36,069 bases of DNA, from NCBI GenBank assembly GCA_003554615.1, contig PWGX01000034.1:1-36069 (forward strand), given 5' to 3'. Within the stretch, counting starts at the first letter, position 1; each line of letters begins with the position of its first letter. Position numbers and translations under genes: made by a program. Below the pieces are notes generated by a model. That model searched no databases. It had not been told where the DNA came from and worked only from the letters and a program-made list of their open reading frames with translations. Origin of the DNA: Syntrophomonadaceae bacterium (GTDB taxonomy: Bacteria; Bacillota; Dethiobacteria; DTU022). Shown here in pieces: positions 28,271-36,003 of this stretch.

Positions 28271-29383
28271 ATGGCTCACTCAGTTATGGTTTTTGGTGTC
28301 GGAGAAGTCGGCGGTCATATTTTAGAGTTTTTAGCAAGGACATCCGGTATCAAAAAAATTATTGCCCTCGATATCAACGAAAAGAAGGCCCTGGCAAAAC
28401 TTGCCTGCGTCAGATATGGTGCTATGTTTGAAGGATACTACCCGGAAATGGAACTGGTAGTCGGAGATGTTTTTGATGTTGATAACACCAGTCGAATTCT
28501 AAGAAAAATTAAACCGGATTTAATTATAAACACCGCTTCTTTGCAGTCCTGGTGGGTAATCACAGAGCTTCATCCATCAACATTTAAGCGATTGCATGAA
28601 GCCCGGCTCGGGCCCTGGCTACCGATGCATCTGGCCCCGACGATGAATGTTATGAAAGCGGTAAAAAACTCCGGTGTTTCAACAAAAGTGGTCAGTATCC
28701 CCTTTCCAGATGCAGTCAACCCGGTTTTGGATTCCATAAATCTTGCTCCCACAGTAGGGGCGGGAAACGTAGATGAACTCGTACCGCCTTTACAATACTA
28801 TGTTTCTAAAAAATATCAAGTCTCCCCCAAAGCTGTTCAAGTTTGTGTAATCGGACATCATTATCACAATGCTGCCGTATTGGAAGATAGAAAATTAGAT
28901 GCCCCTTTTTACGTAAAAGTTATGCTTGATAACAAAGATATTACCAGTCAGATTCCTGTTGAGGAAGCTCTAATGGAAGCAACGAAGATTTATCCTGGAG
29001 GTAAAAGCGACAGCTCGATCATCGCCTCTTCTACACTAAAAAACGCTCTTGCCATCTTAAAAGACTCTGATTTATGGACTAATGCACCAGGTCCTTCCGG
29101 CCTTCCGGGAGGTTATCCCGTAAGACTTGATGCCTCCGGAGCTCATATTGCCCTTCCTGAGGGAGTTACTTTGGAGGAGGCCGTTTCCATCAATAAAGAA
29201 GCCCAGAAATATGATGGTATCGAATCTATTGAAAAGGATGGAACTGTAATATTTTCGGATAACTCTTACTTGATTATGAAAGAGATGTTGGGCTATGACT
29301 GTAAATCTTTAAGCATTAAAGATGTAGAAGAAGCTGCAAAAAATTTAAAAGAAGCATTTAACAGATTAAAAAATAATATGTAA
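28271..29383 (+). CDS. Saccharopine dehydrogenase-like NAD(P)-binding protein
   Basis: A 370-residue protein with an N-terminal Rossmann nucleotide-binding motif F-G-V-G-E-V-G-G (residues 8-15) and an acidic D-I-N at the end of the second strand, which suggests an NAD-type pocket. The central part has S-L-Q-S-W-W and H-H-Y-H-N-A segments I do not recognise. It most resembles saccharopine/homospermidine-type dehydrogenases in its N-terminal half; the substrate is unknown. AAAGGAG at 28255-28261 precedes ATG. It stands alone, with 237 bases before it in which I see only GC-rich short hairpins (28140-28165) and no clear promoter. Confidence 0.6.
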   Translation: MAHSVMVFGVGEVGGHILEFLARTSGIKKIIALDINEKKALAKLACVRYGAMFEGYYPEMELVVGDVFDVDNTSRILRKIKPDLIINTASLQSWWVITELHPSTFKRLHEARLGPWLPMHLAPTMNVMKAVKNSGVSTKVVSIPFPDAVNPVLDSINLAPTVGAGNVDELVPPLQYYVSKKYQVSPKAVQVCVIGHHYHNAAVLEDRKLDAPFYVKVMLDNKDITSQIPVEEALMEATKIYPGGKSDSSIIASSTLKNALAILKDSDLWTNAPGPSGLPGGYPVRLDASGAHIALPEGVTLEEAVSINKEAQKYDGIESIEKDGTVIFSDNSYLIMKEMLGYDCKSLSIKDVEEAAKNLKEAFNRLKNNM

Positions 29384-29406
29384 CAATCCTGAATTGAAGA
29401 TTGTTA
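29381..29406. terminator. Weak hairpin between convergent genes
   Basis: TAACAATC (29381-29388) and GATTGTTA (29399-29406) form an 8-bp AT-rich stem that includes the stop codon. No T tract follows directly on the plus strand; on the minus strand a TTTTTT run comes about 10 bases later. It may serve both the dehydrogenase-like gene and spoVS. Confidence 0.35.
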
Positions 29407-29462
29407 TCCTCTCAACATTCGCCGATGCCCACTGAAATCATTTCGAACAAGCCTAAAATTTT

Positions 29463-29729
29463 TTATCGAGGCTCGACCAATAATTTTATAGCCGTTCTTT
29501 CCTCTTCCCCAATTTTGACATCTTGAAAGCCAGGGATACAAACAAGATCAATGCCTGCGGGAGCTACAAATCCCCTAGCAATAGCTATAGCTTTAATTGC
29601 CTGATTCAAAGCCCCTGCCCCTATTGATTGCACTTCGGCTTTACCATCTTTTCTAATTGTTCCAGCTATTGCACCTGCTAACGAATTTGGATTGGTCTTT
29701 GCAGATACTTTTAATGTTTCCATTACCAT
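29463..29729 (-). CDS. spoVS: Stage V sporulation protein S
   Basis: A small Alba-like protein needed for normal spore coat assembly and core dehydration in Bacillus; its molecular action is not settled. The sequence is very conserved: L-K-V-S-A-K-T-N-P-N-S near the start, I-G-A-G-A-L-N-Q-A-I-K-A-I-A-I-A-R-G-F in the middle and E-E-R-T-A-I-K-L-L-V-E-P-R at the end. The length of 88 (or 86 from the second ATG) is normal. AGGAGG lies just upstream. Its presence supports a spore-forming host or one derived from spore formers. Confidence 0.95.
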   Translation of the reverse strand: MVMETLKVSAKTNPNSLAGAIAGTIRKDGKAEVQSIGAGALNQAIKAIAIARGFVAPAGIDLVCIPGFQDVKIGEEERTAIKLLVEPR

Positions 29730-29894
29730 TAGTTCCTCCTATTTATTGTGAGTACTTATTTGATAGCTGTGATGATATTGATTAGGATAAGAAAAAATAG
29801 CTTGCTTAGTGTTTAAATGATTGCTGTATCTCAGGTTTGTTTATACTATGGCATTGGTGAATGGTAGCTTAGAGTTTACAACCATTATATTCAT

Positions 29895-30137
29895 CTACTC
29901 TTTTACCAGCCTGTTAATACAATCTGTGCAAACAATGCGGTTGCCAGAGTGCTTCAAATTCTTTGTGTTGCCACAAAACAGGCAGACAGGTTCATATTTT
30001 TTAAGAATAATATTATCTTCATCTACGTAAATTTCCATATCATCTTTAATATTAATTCCCATTGGGCGGCGTAATTCTATAGGGATTGCTATTTTGCCCA
30101 AATCGTTTACTTTTCTTACGATCCCGGTTGCTTTCAA
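29895..30137 (-). CDS. AbrB/SpoVT-type transition regulator with zinc-ribbon tail
   Basis: An 80-residue swapped-hairpin DNA-binding protein. It opens K-A-T-G-I-V-R-K-V-N-D-L-G-K-I-A-I-P-I-E-L-R-R, the AbrB signature, and ends with C-L-F-C ... C-T-D-C, a four-cysteine tail as in clostridial AbrB-like regulators. I place the start at TTG 30137 because AAGGAGG at 30146-30152 is then 8 bases away and the product begins M-K-A-T-G like its family; an upstream TTG at 30155 overlaps that ribosome binding site. Probable role is control of growth-transition genes. It sits upstream of spoVS on the same strand with about 165 bases between. Confidence 0.88.
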   Translation of the reverse strand: MKATGIVRKVNDLGKIAIPIELRRPMGINIKDDMEIYVDEDNIILKKYEPVCLFCGNTKNLKHSGNRIVCTDCINRLVKE

Positions 30138-30716
30138 AATCAATGCCTCCTTCAAACAAAATGAAGATAAGCTGGTGTGCAGCTACTTTATCAGTAAATG
30201 GTAGTGAAAGTCAACAATTATTATATTAATTACTTAAATATTCCAATCTATTATAAGGGTGAGCTAATTTTAAACGGCTTCTAGGGGGTTTTTATGATAA
30301 AGTGGACATAAACATTTGGAGGGAGTGTGTTGATGCGATCGCCTTGAATATTGATGTATATACTACTGGCAGTAGTATTCAAAGGGTATAGCTTAATCAA
30401 TTATTTGTTAAATTAAGTAGTTGCATCATAAATTTTTGACTGATGAAATAAGGACAGAGATAGTGGAGTTCTAGGATTTGATGATATCAGGAATTATCAT
30501 AAGATTATTAAGGCATTGGTCGAGACTGATAGAATTATGGGGGAGATTGATGTTGTTATTGCGGGAGCATATATAAAATGTAACTTTTAGGAACGGTTGA
30601 AGTTATTTCACATTAAACAGACAAAATAGCTGATCTATACATTATTTTCCCGTAATGAGCAGGATATACGCTTTGTAGTTAGAAAGCAAAACCTTATTTT
30701 TAAGAGGAGGTTTATC
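30138..30716. other. Gene-poor interval with possible decayed coding remnants
   Basis: No intact gene is seen in this stretch. Two short plus-strand frames look more protein-like than their setting: 30302-30391 (30 codons, containing I-D-V-Y-T-T-G-S-S, reminiscent of the I-D-I-Y-I-T-G-S-N segment of DUF4143-type ATPases) and 30447-30590 (47 codons before a stop, not recognised). Both lack an identifiable start and neighbouring domains, so they may be remnants or chance. Confidence 0.3.
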
Positions 30717-31427
30717 ATGGGAAAAGACCTTAGCACTGAACAGGAGCAAAAGAAAATCTACGAAAAGCTGGCTTATACCGTCGTCAAAAATTTAAACCGC
30801 AAGTACATTAATGCCTGGTACGCGCCGACTAAGAAAGAAGCCCTCTCCATCGTCATGGAATTGATCACAGAAGGAGTGACTGTAGGAACTGCTGACTCAA
30901 CTACCTTGCTCCAAGTAGGAGTTCTATCCGAGATTAAAGAACGAGGGTGCAACGAGATAATCAACCCCTTCATGAGGGATGAGAAGGGACAATTTGTAGT
31001 AGATGAAGAGGAAAGACATAATTTGATGAGAAAAGTGTTTTTCACTGACGTATATGTGATAGGTACAAATATCGTTACTTTGGATGGGAAGCTGGTCAAT
31101 ACCGATGGCAATGGCAACAGGGTAGCGGCGATGATTTTCGGTCCTAAAAAGGTTATCATTATTGCCGGCGCAAATAAAATCGTGAAAGACCTGGATGGAG
31201 CGTTCAAAAGAATCCGGGAAGTGTGCGCACCGGTAAATGCTACTAGACATGCTCTCAAGCATCACCGTCCGGAGTTCTATGAACTCCCTTGTGTCAAAAC
31301 AGGAACCTGTACGGACTGCAATAGCCCAGTGAGCATATGCCACCATACTACTATCATTGACGGAGTGGCTGAGAAAAGGCGAGGACATATCAATGTGGTT
31401 ATAATAGGAGAGTGCCTGGGAATCTAA
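30717..31427 (+). CDS. LUD-domain (DUF162) protein, lactate-utilisation family
   Basis: A 236-residue LUD-domain protein related to LutC/YkgG and to the small stand-alone LUD proteins of anaerobes. It has V-G-T-A-D-S-T-T, N-I-V-T-L-D-G-K-L-V-N-T-D-G-x-G-N-R-V and a C-terminal cysteine cluster C-V-K-T-G-T-C-T-D-C-N-S-P-V-S-I-C that may bind an iron-sulfur cluster or zinc. No lutA or lutB neighbour is present, so lactate use cannot be inferred from context. AGAGGAGG directly upstream makes the ATG start secure. Confidence 0.82.
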   Translation: MGKDLSTEQEQKKIYEKLAYTVVKNLNRKYINAWYAPTKKEALSIVMELITEGVTVGTADSTTLLQVGVLSEIKERGCNEIINPFMRDEKGQFVVDEEERHNLMRKVFFTDVYVIGTNIVTLDGKLVNTDGNGNRVAAMIFGPKKVIIIAGANKIVKDLDGAFKRIREVCAPVNATRHALKHHRPEFYELPCVKTGTCTDCNSPVSICHHTTIIDGVAEKRRGHINVVIIGECLGI

Positions 31428-31450
31428 TTCGGGCAAAAGGGATATAGTGG

Positions 31451-31564
31451 GTAGTAGCGGCAGAAATCGCAGGATCAGAAGAGACTGGAGCCCGTGCAGT
31501 ATTAGAGATAGCAGCTAATGGAATATTTATCACCATTGGAGAAGATGAAGAAGATTATGGATAA
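31451..31564 (+). pseudogene. Possible 3' remnant of an unrecognised gene
   Basis: A 37-codon open frame ending at TAA 31562-31564 reads like real protein (A-A-E-I-A-G-S-E-E-T-G-A-R-A-V-L-E-I-A-A-N-G). An in-frame TAG is at 31445-31447 and no start or ribosome binding site precedes it. I do not recognise the family. It may be the tail of a deleted gene. Confidence 0.3.
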
Positions 31565-31692
31565 CTCATTTTATATAATTCAATAGCCACAGCTTATACT
31601 TCTTGAATTGGACAAAAGGGTTTATGTCATAAAAATAGAATAATTTAACCTGACAGCTCAGAAGTATTATGAGTTAAAAGGGTGAGTGTATC

Positions 31693-32271
31693 ATGTTATT
31701 AAAAGAACGCATCATTGCTGTTAACCTTGATGGTGTTTGTACTGATTCATATGGACGGATGAGGGAAATAGCTGCTGAATGGTTTGGGCTTGATGTTTCT
31801 GAACTGACTTCTGAAGTAACATATGGATTGCCGGAATGGGGCTTGAATATCACAGAAGAGTATAAGGCTTTACATTATTTTGCTATTACTAAAAGAAAAT
31901 TATTCTCTACATGTAATATACTCCCCCAAGCAGATTATTATTTGAAGCTGTTATCTGATAAGGGAGTTAAAATTATACCTTACAGGTTCTACAGCGACAG
32001 TTTGGATCAAATGGTTGTTCTTCATACATTTGATTGGCTTTATAAAAATAGAATTCCATATACTGATTTATGTTTTGTCAATGGAAATGTGAAAGTTGGA
32101 GCAGATATTTATATAGATAATAATCCCAAAAACGTAATTAAGCTTCGTAGGGAAGGTTTATACACAATTTTCTTCGCTAACGGCGTAAATGAATATATCA
32201 AGAAGCCAAGGGCTGAAACATGGGAGGAAATTTATCAAATCATAGAAGAAAAATATGGTATTAAAAGTTAG
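31693..32271 (+). CDS. HAD-like protein with altered catalytic motif
   Basis: A 192-residue protein resembling the 5'-nucleotidase (NT5C) branch of the HAD superfamily. Motif I, normally D-x-D-G-V, reads N-L-D-G-V, so the nucleophile is Asn11 while the acid/base Asp13 is kept. The last motif, normally D-x-Y-I-D-D, reads D-I-Y-I-D-N-N-P. Loss of the nucleophile suggests the protein does not act as a normal phosphatase; it may bind a phosphorylated ligand or use other chemistry. GGGTGAG precedes ATG. Base composition is AT-rich like its surroundings. Function is unknown. Confidence 0.65.
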   Translation: MLLKERIIAVNLDGVCTDSYGRMREIAAEWFGLDVSELTSEVTYGLPEWGLNITEEYKALHYFAITKRKLFSTCNILPQADYYLKLLSDKGVKIIPYRFYSDSLDQMVVLHTFDWLYKNRIPYTDLCFVNGNVKVGADIYIDNNPKNVIKLRREGLYTIFFANGVNEYIKKPRAETWEEIYQIIEEKYGIKS

Positions 32272-32484
32272 CTTGAAACAGATAAAAATAAAAGCTAAAC
32301 CTGAATATTAAAGTGAACTGGGGAGACCTAAAGATGAACTGGGGCAAGAAACAATCAAGTATTAATAATTATTGTTGCTAGTGGGAAAAAACAAACCTAA
32401 AAATACTTCTGTATACGGACTAACTGCTAACTGTTAAATAACAATAATGGTTGCTAAATCATACGCGAAAGGAAATATCTTAAC

Positions 32485-33399
32485 ATGGGCGGACTTTTTG
32501 CATTGTTGGCATCTCTTGGTTACTCGTCATTTAATATTTTAAATCGTAAAGGGATGATGAATAATAACTCCGGGAATGTATGGGATATCCGTTTAATTGG
32601 CTCGTTTTCGACTTTGAGTATTTTTTGTTTAGGAGTTGCTATATTAGCATTTTTCGATATTAACGTCATACTAGATTTCAAGCATTTAAATGTGCAGGCT
32701 GTATTACTACTTTTACTATCTGGAATATCAGGTGCGTTTGTGGGTGCCCTTTTTATTACTATGGCTATTTCTCAGATTGGAGCATCACAGACCTCGGTTT
32801 TATATGGAGGTTCGAGCCCGCTCTTTGCTGTTTTGCTTTCAATTATCCTTCTTAATGAAATACCAGATTTAATCGGAATGGTTTCCGTCCTGGCGATTAT
32901 AGTTGGAATAGTTATAGTTGGATATCACGGTCAAGAAGGTACTGTAGTGCTTTTAGAAAAAACAAAACTCGCAGGAGGTATTATTGCTTTATCGGCTGGG
33001 TTATGCTTTGCATTGGCACATATGGCTAGGGGAATTGCTTTAAATTTAGGAGCAACTCCTAATACAGCATTTATAATTCCCAACACTATGTCCCTAATAA
33101 TTATAACGGTCTTTTTCTATAAGCAATCAAGGAGACTTAAAGATCTCAAAAGAATTAGTCGAACAAGCCTATACTGCTATATTGGGGGAGGACTCGGTAT
33201 TATCATAGGTGCCTATAGCACTTTAATAGCCTTCACCATGATCCCGGTGTGGCAAGCTGTTGCTATTTTGAGTATTCAACCGCTGTTAGTTTTATTTTTA
33301 TCATGGTTGTTTTTAAAGCAGGTAGATAAAATTAGTTATCGCCTGATTGTAGGTGCATGTCTGGTAACATTAGGGGTAGTAAGCCTGAATGTTTACTGA
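32485..33399 (+). CDS. EamA/DMT-family transporter
   Basis: A 304-residue integral membrane protein with about ten hydrophobic segments in two repeats, the EamA (drug/metabolite transporter) layout. The first half ends near residue 145; the repeat ends with a Q-P-L-L-V-L-F-L-S-W-L-F-L segment typical of the family. Substrates of this family range from amino acids to metabolites and cannot be told here. AAAGGA lies about 12 bases before ATG. The 213 bases upstream (32272-32484) and the 153 bases downstream show no feature I can support. Confidence 0.82.
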   Translation: MGGLFALLASLGYSSFNILNRKGMMNNNSGNVWDIRLIGSFSTLSIFCLGVAILAFFDINVILDFKHLNVQAVLLLLLSGISGAFVGALFITMAISQIGASQTSVLYGGSSPLFAVLLSIILLNEIPDLIGMVSVLAIIVGIVIVGYHGQEGTVVLLEKTKLAGGIIALSAGLCFALAHMARGIALNLGATPNTAFIIPNTMSLIIITVFFYKQSRRLKDLKRISRTSLYCYIGGGLGIIIGAYSTLIAFTMIPVWQAVAILSIQPLLVLFLSWLFLKQVDKISYRLIVGACLVTLGVVSLNVY

Positions 33400-33552
33400 T
33401 TATAACAATCATAGCAGTAAAGTAAGCGGTTTTAAAATATATTTCAAGATCAAGGCGTGAATATCTTAATATAATTCATTTTTTTAAAGTTTATATCTCC
33501 TTGCTTGGTAGTTTTATTATGCAATACACCCCTGTGCCCGTCCGGCAAGCTA

Positions 33553-33963
33553 TCATTTTGGAACTTCCCGGGACACCATAGTATCCAAGATTTCTGCAGC
33601 TTTAAGAATTACACGAAAACACTTTTCCTCTTCTGTCCGGTAATTTTCTTTCAAGTAATCACAATCTATACTGCCCATTGTTTCAACATAATCCTCCAAA
33701 AATTCTCGGGTGAGTTCCTTAATCCTGTCATTTTCATGTGCCCTATCCTGCACGTTCATTATACTCAACACCATTACTCCCGATATTAAGGCACCACAAG
33801 TCTTTTCAACTCCCATTCCTCCACCGAAACCGGCAGACATCTTTAGGGCGTTTTTTGTAAGATCTAAATTGTAGGTCTTGTTAGCGCCATAAAGAATTTT
33901 CTCTGCTCAGTTAAAGTCTATGTTTCCTTCTCCAAACCCTTGACGAATTAAATCAGCCAGCAT
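33553..33963 (-). CDS. Selenoprotein of the C_GCAxxG_C_C family (in-frame TGA read as Sec)
   Basis: The reading frame from ATG 33963 to the stop at 33553 is 136 residues if the in-frame TGA at 33907-33909 is read through. Upstream of TGA the frame gives Q-G-F-G-E-G-N-I-D-F-N; downstream it gives A-E-K-I-L-Y-G-A-N-K-T-Y-N-L, then F-G-G-G-M-G-V-E-K-T-C-G-A-L-I-S-G and two later cysteines (D-C-D-Y, K-C-F-R). The family normally has a cysteine in N-C-A-E at exactly the TGA position, so residue 19 should be selenocysteine. GAAGGTG precedes ATG by about 9 bases. The family is thought to be redox-active. Without recoding, a 95-residue piece from an internal ATG at 33840 would be called, lacking the first motif. 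A nonsense mutation is the alternative. Confidence 0.78.
33876..33895 (-). promoter_or_regulatory. Candidate bacterial SECIS stem-loop
   Basis: On the minus strand, 12-31 bases after the TGA, TCT-TTA and TAA-CA-AGA can form a short bulged stem with loop TGGCGC, whose second base is G. Position and loop fit the usual bacterial SECIS layout, but the stem is AT-rich and not strong. Thermodynamic folding and comparison with homologues are needed. Confidence 0.35.
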
Positions 33964-34005
33964 AAGAAGAAACACCTTCTTTCTAAAAATGGTTTGGTGA
34001 AATGG

Positions 34006-34036
34006 TTGCTTTATATTTTACTTCTTGTTTTATAAT
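34006..34036 (+). promoter_or_regulatory. Possible promoter for a short RNA
   Basis: TTGCTT at 34006-34011 and TATAAT at 34031-34036 are separated by 19 bases, a little long. The -10 is perfect. A 7-bp inverted repeat (ATATACA, CAAT spacer, TGTATAT) at 34053-34070 lies just downstream and could be an operator shared with the divergent selenoprotein gene. Confidence 0.4.
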
Positions 34037-34042
34037 GGAGGA

Positions 34043-34138
34043 ACCTGCCCTGATATACACAATTGTATATTAAAAAATAGATCATTAAACTAATCCAATA
34101 TAACCCCTCGGGGAGCAACTCCCTCCGGGGGCTATTTT
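34043..34138 (+). ncRNA. Candidate small RNA bounded by promoter and terminator
   Basis: Between the promoter above and a strong terminator there are only about 95 bases and no credible coding frame with a ribosome binding site and length. This makes a short non-coding RNA, or a leader to the right, possible. I do not recognise a family. Confidence 0.3.
34104..34138 (+). terminator. Strong intrinsic terminator
   Basis: CCCC (34104-34107) pairs with GGGG (34127-34130), enclosing the inner stem GGGAG/CTCCC (34111-34115 with 34119-34123) and a CAA loop, followed by CTATTTTTAT. Orientation is plus. No plus-strand gene ends nearby. Confidence 0.75.
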
Positions 34139-34900
34139 TATATTCACAGCAGGATAAATTTGATTTGTTAATTTTATAAGATCAGCGCCCTTAAAACATA
34201 TTTTCAAGGTCAGTTTTATTAAATTTAGTTCTTATTTTATCGACTGGAAACCATTACCATCCCGAAATAATCGGGTTGACACAGGCTAAAAGTATCATGA
34301 GGAAAGGAAGAGGGCACAGTGTTTAACTGTGCCCAATGCAATATATATAAAAGAGGGGGTCAACTTGCTTTAAGTATAAGGTCTGATGGTTACAAGAATA
34401 TTACAGGCAGATTATTTTTATATTACATGAGGTCTCAAGTGGATTGATAAATGCTGGTTCTGATTAATTCTATAATCAATCCTGACCACAAAACTTCCCA
34501 GATAGCTATAGAGTTTTTGATTTTGAAGGTCAATCTAATAGTCAGACCTTTATATACAGCAATCCACGAATAAAACAATATACAATGAAAAGTGTCGGTG
34601 TGTGTGAACTGTAATTTAATAAGCTACTCTTTACCGAAATGTTTTTCTACAATTGATGAGATAATGGTGATTAAGTTAATTATTAAAAGCCCTAATTATA
34701 GAAAAGGTCTTTTATTTAAATTGGTTTTAAAGATTTTGGAGATTCAAGCTGTAAATAGCAATAAAAGCTCGGAACCGGGGGTAGTGGGTTCTATAATCCT
34801 TTTTTACCAGATCATTTTCTACTTTTGTATCTTGCGGAAATTGACTTGTGTTGTTAAAATTGAAATATAAACAAATTTTAATAATTTATGGAAGCTAAGA
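34139..34900. other. Non-coding interval with nested hairpins
   Basis: No convincing gene is found. 34261-34364 holds several inverted repeats: CCCGA/TCGGG (34261-34275), a 9-bp perfect hairpin GGGCACAGT/ACTGTGCCC (34312-34334), and GTTGAC/GTCAAC (34275-34280 with 34359-34364) that could close the group. A 92-codon open frame at 34592-34870 has no ribosome binding site, no recognisable domain and low-complexity content, so it is not called. Confidence 0.4.
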
Positions 34901-34903
34901 TTT

Positions 34904-34976
34904 CCTGACCGTAGTTGGACGCTTGGTCAGGGGTGAGCGAGTAGCGTAACCGGCTATAATACTGAGCCGGATTTTT
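34904..34976 (+). promoter_or_regulatory. Structured leader with pseudoknot and terminator before the zinc-ribbon gene
   Basis: CCTGACC (34904-34910) and GGTCAGG (34925-34931) form a perfect 7-bp hairpin. Its loop contains ACGCT (34919-34923), complementary to AGCGT (34943-34947); a second AGCG is at 34936-34939. CCGGCT (34950-34955) and AGCCGG (34965-34970) then form a terminator followed by TTTTT, just before the AAGGAGGG ribosome binding site. This looks like an attenuator or riboswitch-type leader, or a short RNA with its own terminator. It matches no class I can name. Confidence 0.55.
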
Positions 34977-34998
34977 GTTTTATAAGGAGGGAATTCGT

Positions 34999-35190
34999 AT
35001 GGTGTCTGAATGGCTGTGCTCTCACTGTAACCGTAAATTTTACAGTATCGATGAAAAAAGGGATAAAGAGTATGTAAGTTGCGCCAGCTGCGGTGAGGAA
35101 GTTGCGAACCCTTATTTCGAGGGATGTCTGGCTCCTAAAAATGACAAATCAAATGGAACTCAATATCAGGACAAGCGATATATGCAATAA
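34999..35190 (+). CDS. Small zinc-ribbon protein
   Basis: A 63-residue protein with four cysteines as two C-x2-C pairs (Cys7/Cys10, Cys28/Cys31), a likely zinc ribbon, and a hydrophilic tail. AAGGAGGG at 34984-34991 supports ATG 34999 over an in-frame ATG at 34975 that lies inside the terminator T tract. The function is unknown; it could bind nucleic acid or another protein. Its control by the structured leader just upstream is inferred from position. Confidence 0.65.
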   Translation: MVSEWLCSHCNRKFYSIDEKRDKEYVSCASCGEEVANPYFEGCLAPKNDKSNGTQYQDKRYMQ

Positions 35191-35573
35191 GATATCTGTA
35201 AGAAATCCCGGATATGTTATTAGAGAGTTGGTTACTTCACTGCAAATTGCAAATCGTTACTGATAAACTTATTCAAAACCATATTATACCAATACAGTGC
35301 CGGTAAATGTGGCGGTATTATCTACAAGTCTTTCGGTAATTGGATACAATGGACAGGTATGATGATCCAGACATAGAAGATGTGGTAGAAGTGTGGGGGT
35401 TTAATTAATGTCTTGGATGAGCTAAAAAGAAGTTATGTAACCAACATTTGAGATAAGACAGAAAATCCATTGTATGAATATATACAAAAAAGAAAAATGT
35501 ATAAACAAAACAGGAACTATTAATCAAAAAGCGAATAAATATAGGCATAAAATATTTAGGAGGCTATAACAGA
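35191..35573. other. Gene-poor interval
   Basis: No intact gene, strong hairpin or clear promoter is seen. A few short open frames (for example around 35275-35360) look slightly protein-like but have no start signals and no recognisable family; they may be remnants. Confidence 0.3.
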
Positions 35574-35846
35574 ATGAATAAAGCAGAACTGGTTGATATG
35601 GTAGTAAAGAAAACGGATTTATCAAAAAAGGACAGTGAAAAAGCAGTAAAAGCTGTGTTTGACAGCATTACTGAGAGCCTTACTAAAGGCAAAAAGGTGC
35701 AGTTGGTTGGTTTCGGTAACTTTGAGGTCAGAAATCGTAAAGAACGTGAAGGACGCAATCCTGCTACAGGAGAAAAAATTAAAATTAAAGCTTTGAAGGT
35801 TCCTGCATTCAAACCAGGCAAGGCTTTGAAAGAAAAGGTTAAGTGA
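35574..35846 (+). CDS. hup: HU-family DNA-binding protein
   Basis: A histone-like, dimeric DNA-bending protein of 90 residues, the usual HU length. It begins M-N-K-A-E-L-V and carries the family signature [10 protein letters not shown] with the beta-arm segment G-R-N-P-A-T-G-E and the C-terminal [16 protein letters not shown] at 35558-35563 fixes the start. Confidence 0.95.
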   Translation: MNKAELVDMVVKKTDLSKKDSEKAVKAVFDSITESLTKGKKVQLVGFGNFEVRNRKEREGRNPATGEKIKIKALKVPAFKPGKALKEKVK

Positions 35847-36003
35847 TGCTAGGGGCATAAAAGGATGCTCTGGTGGTTATATATTTACTGTTGGTACCTG
35901 ATAAAAACAAGTATGCATGAGGTTTTTATAGCCCTTGGAGCCTGCATTTCCGCAATTTTATACCTATGATCCCGAAAAACCCTTATAAATAGGGCAAAAA
36001 CGC

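Noticed and set aside
108-30619. 14-base identical stretch TTTCACATTAAACA at 108-121 and 30606-30619
   Set aside because: Too short and AT-rich to separate from chance in a 36-kb window.
33432-34212. Similar 21-22 base AT-rich stretches at 33432-33452 and 34191-34212 flanking the selenoprotein gene
   Set aside because: Similarity is imperfect and in low-complexity sequence; no target duplication or transposase nearby supports a mobile element.
34592-34870. 92-codon open frame on the plus strand
   Set aside because: No ribosome binding site, no known domain, and a composition expected from AT-rich non-coding DNA.
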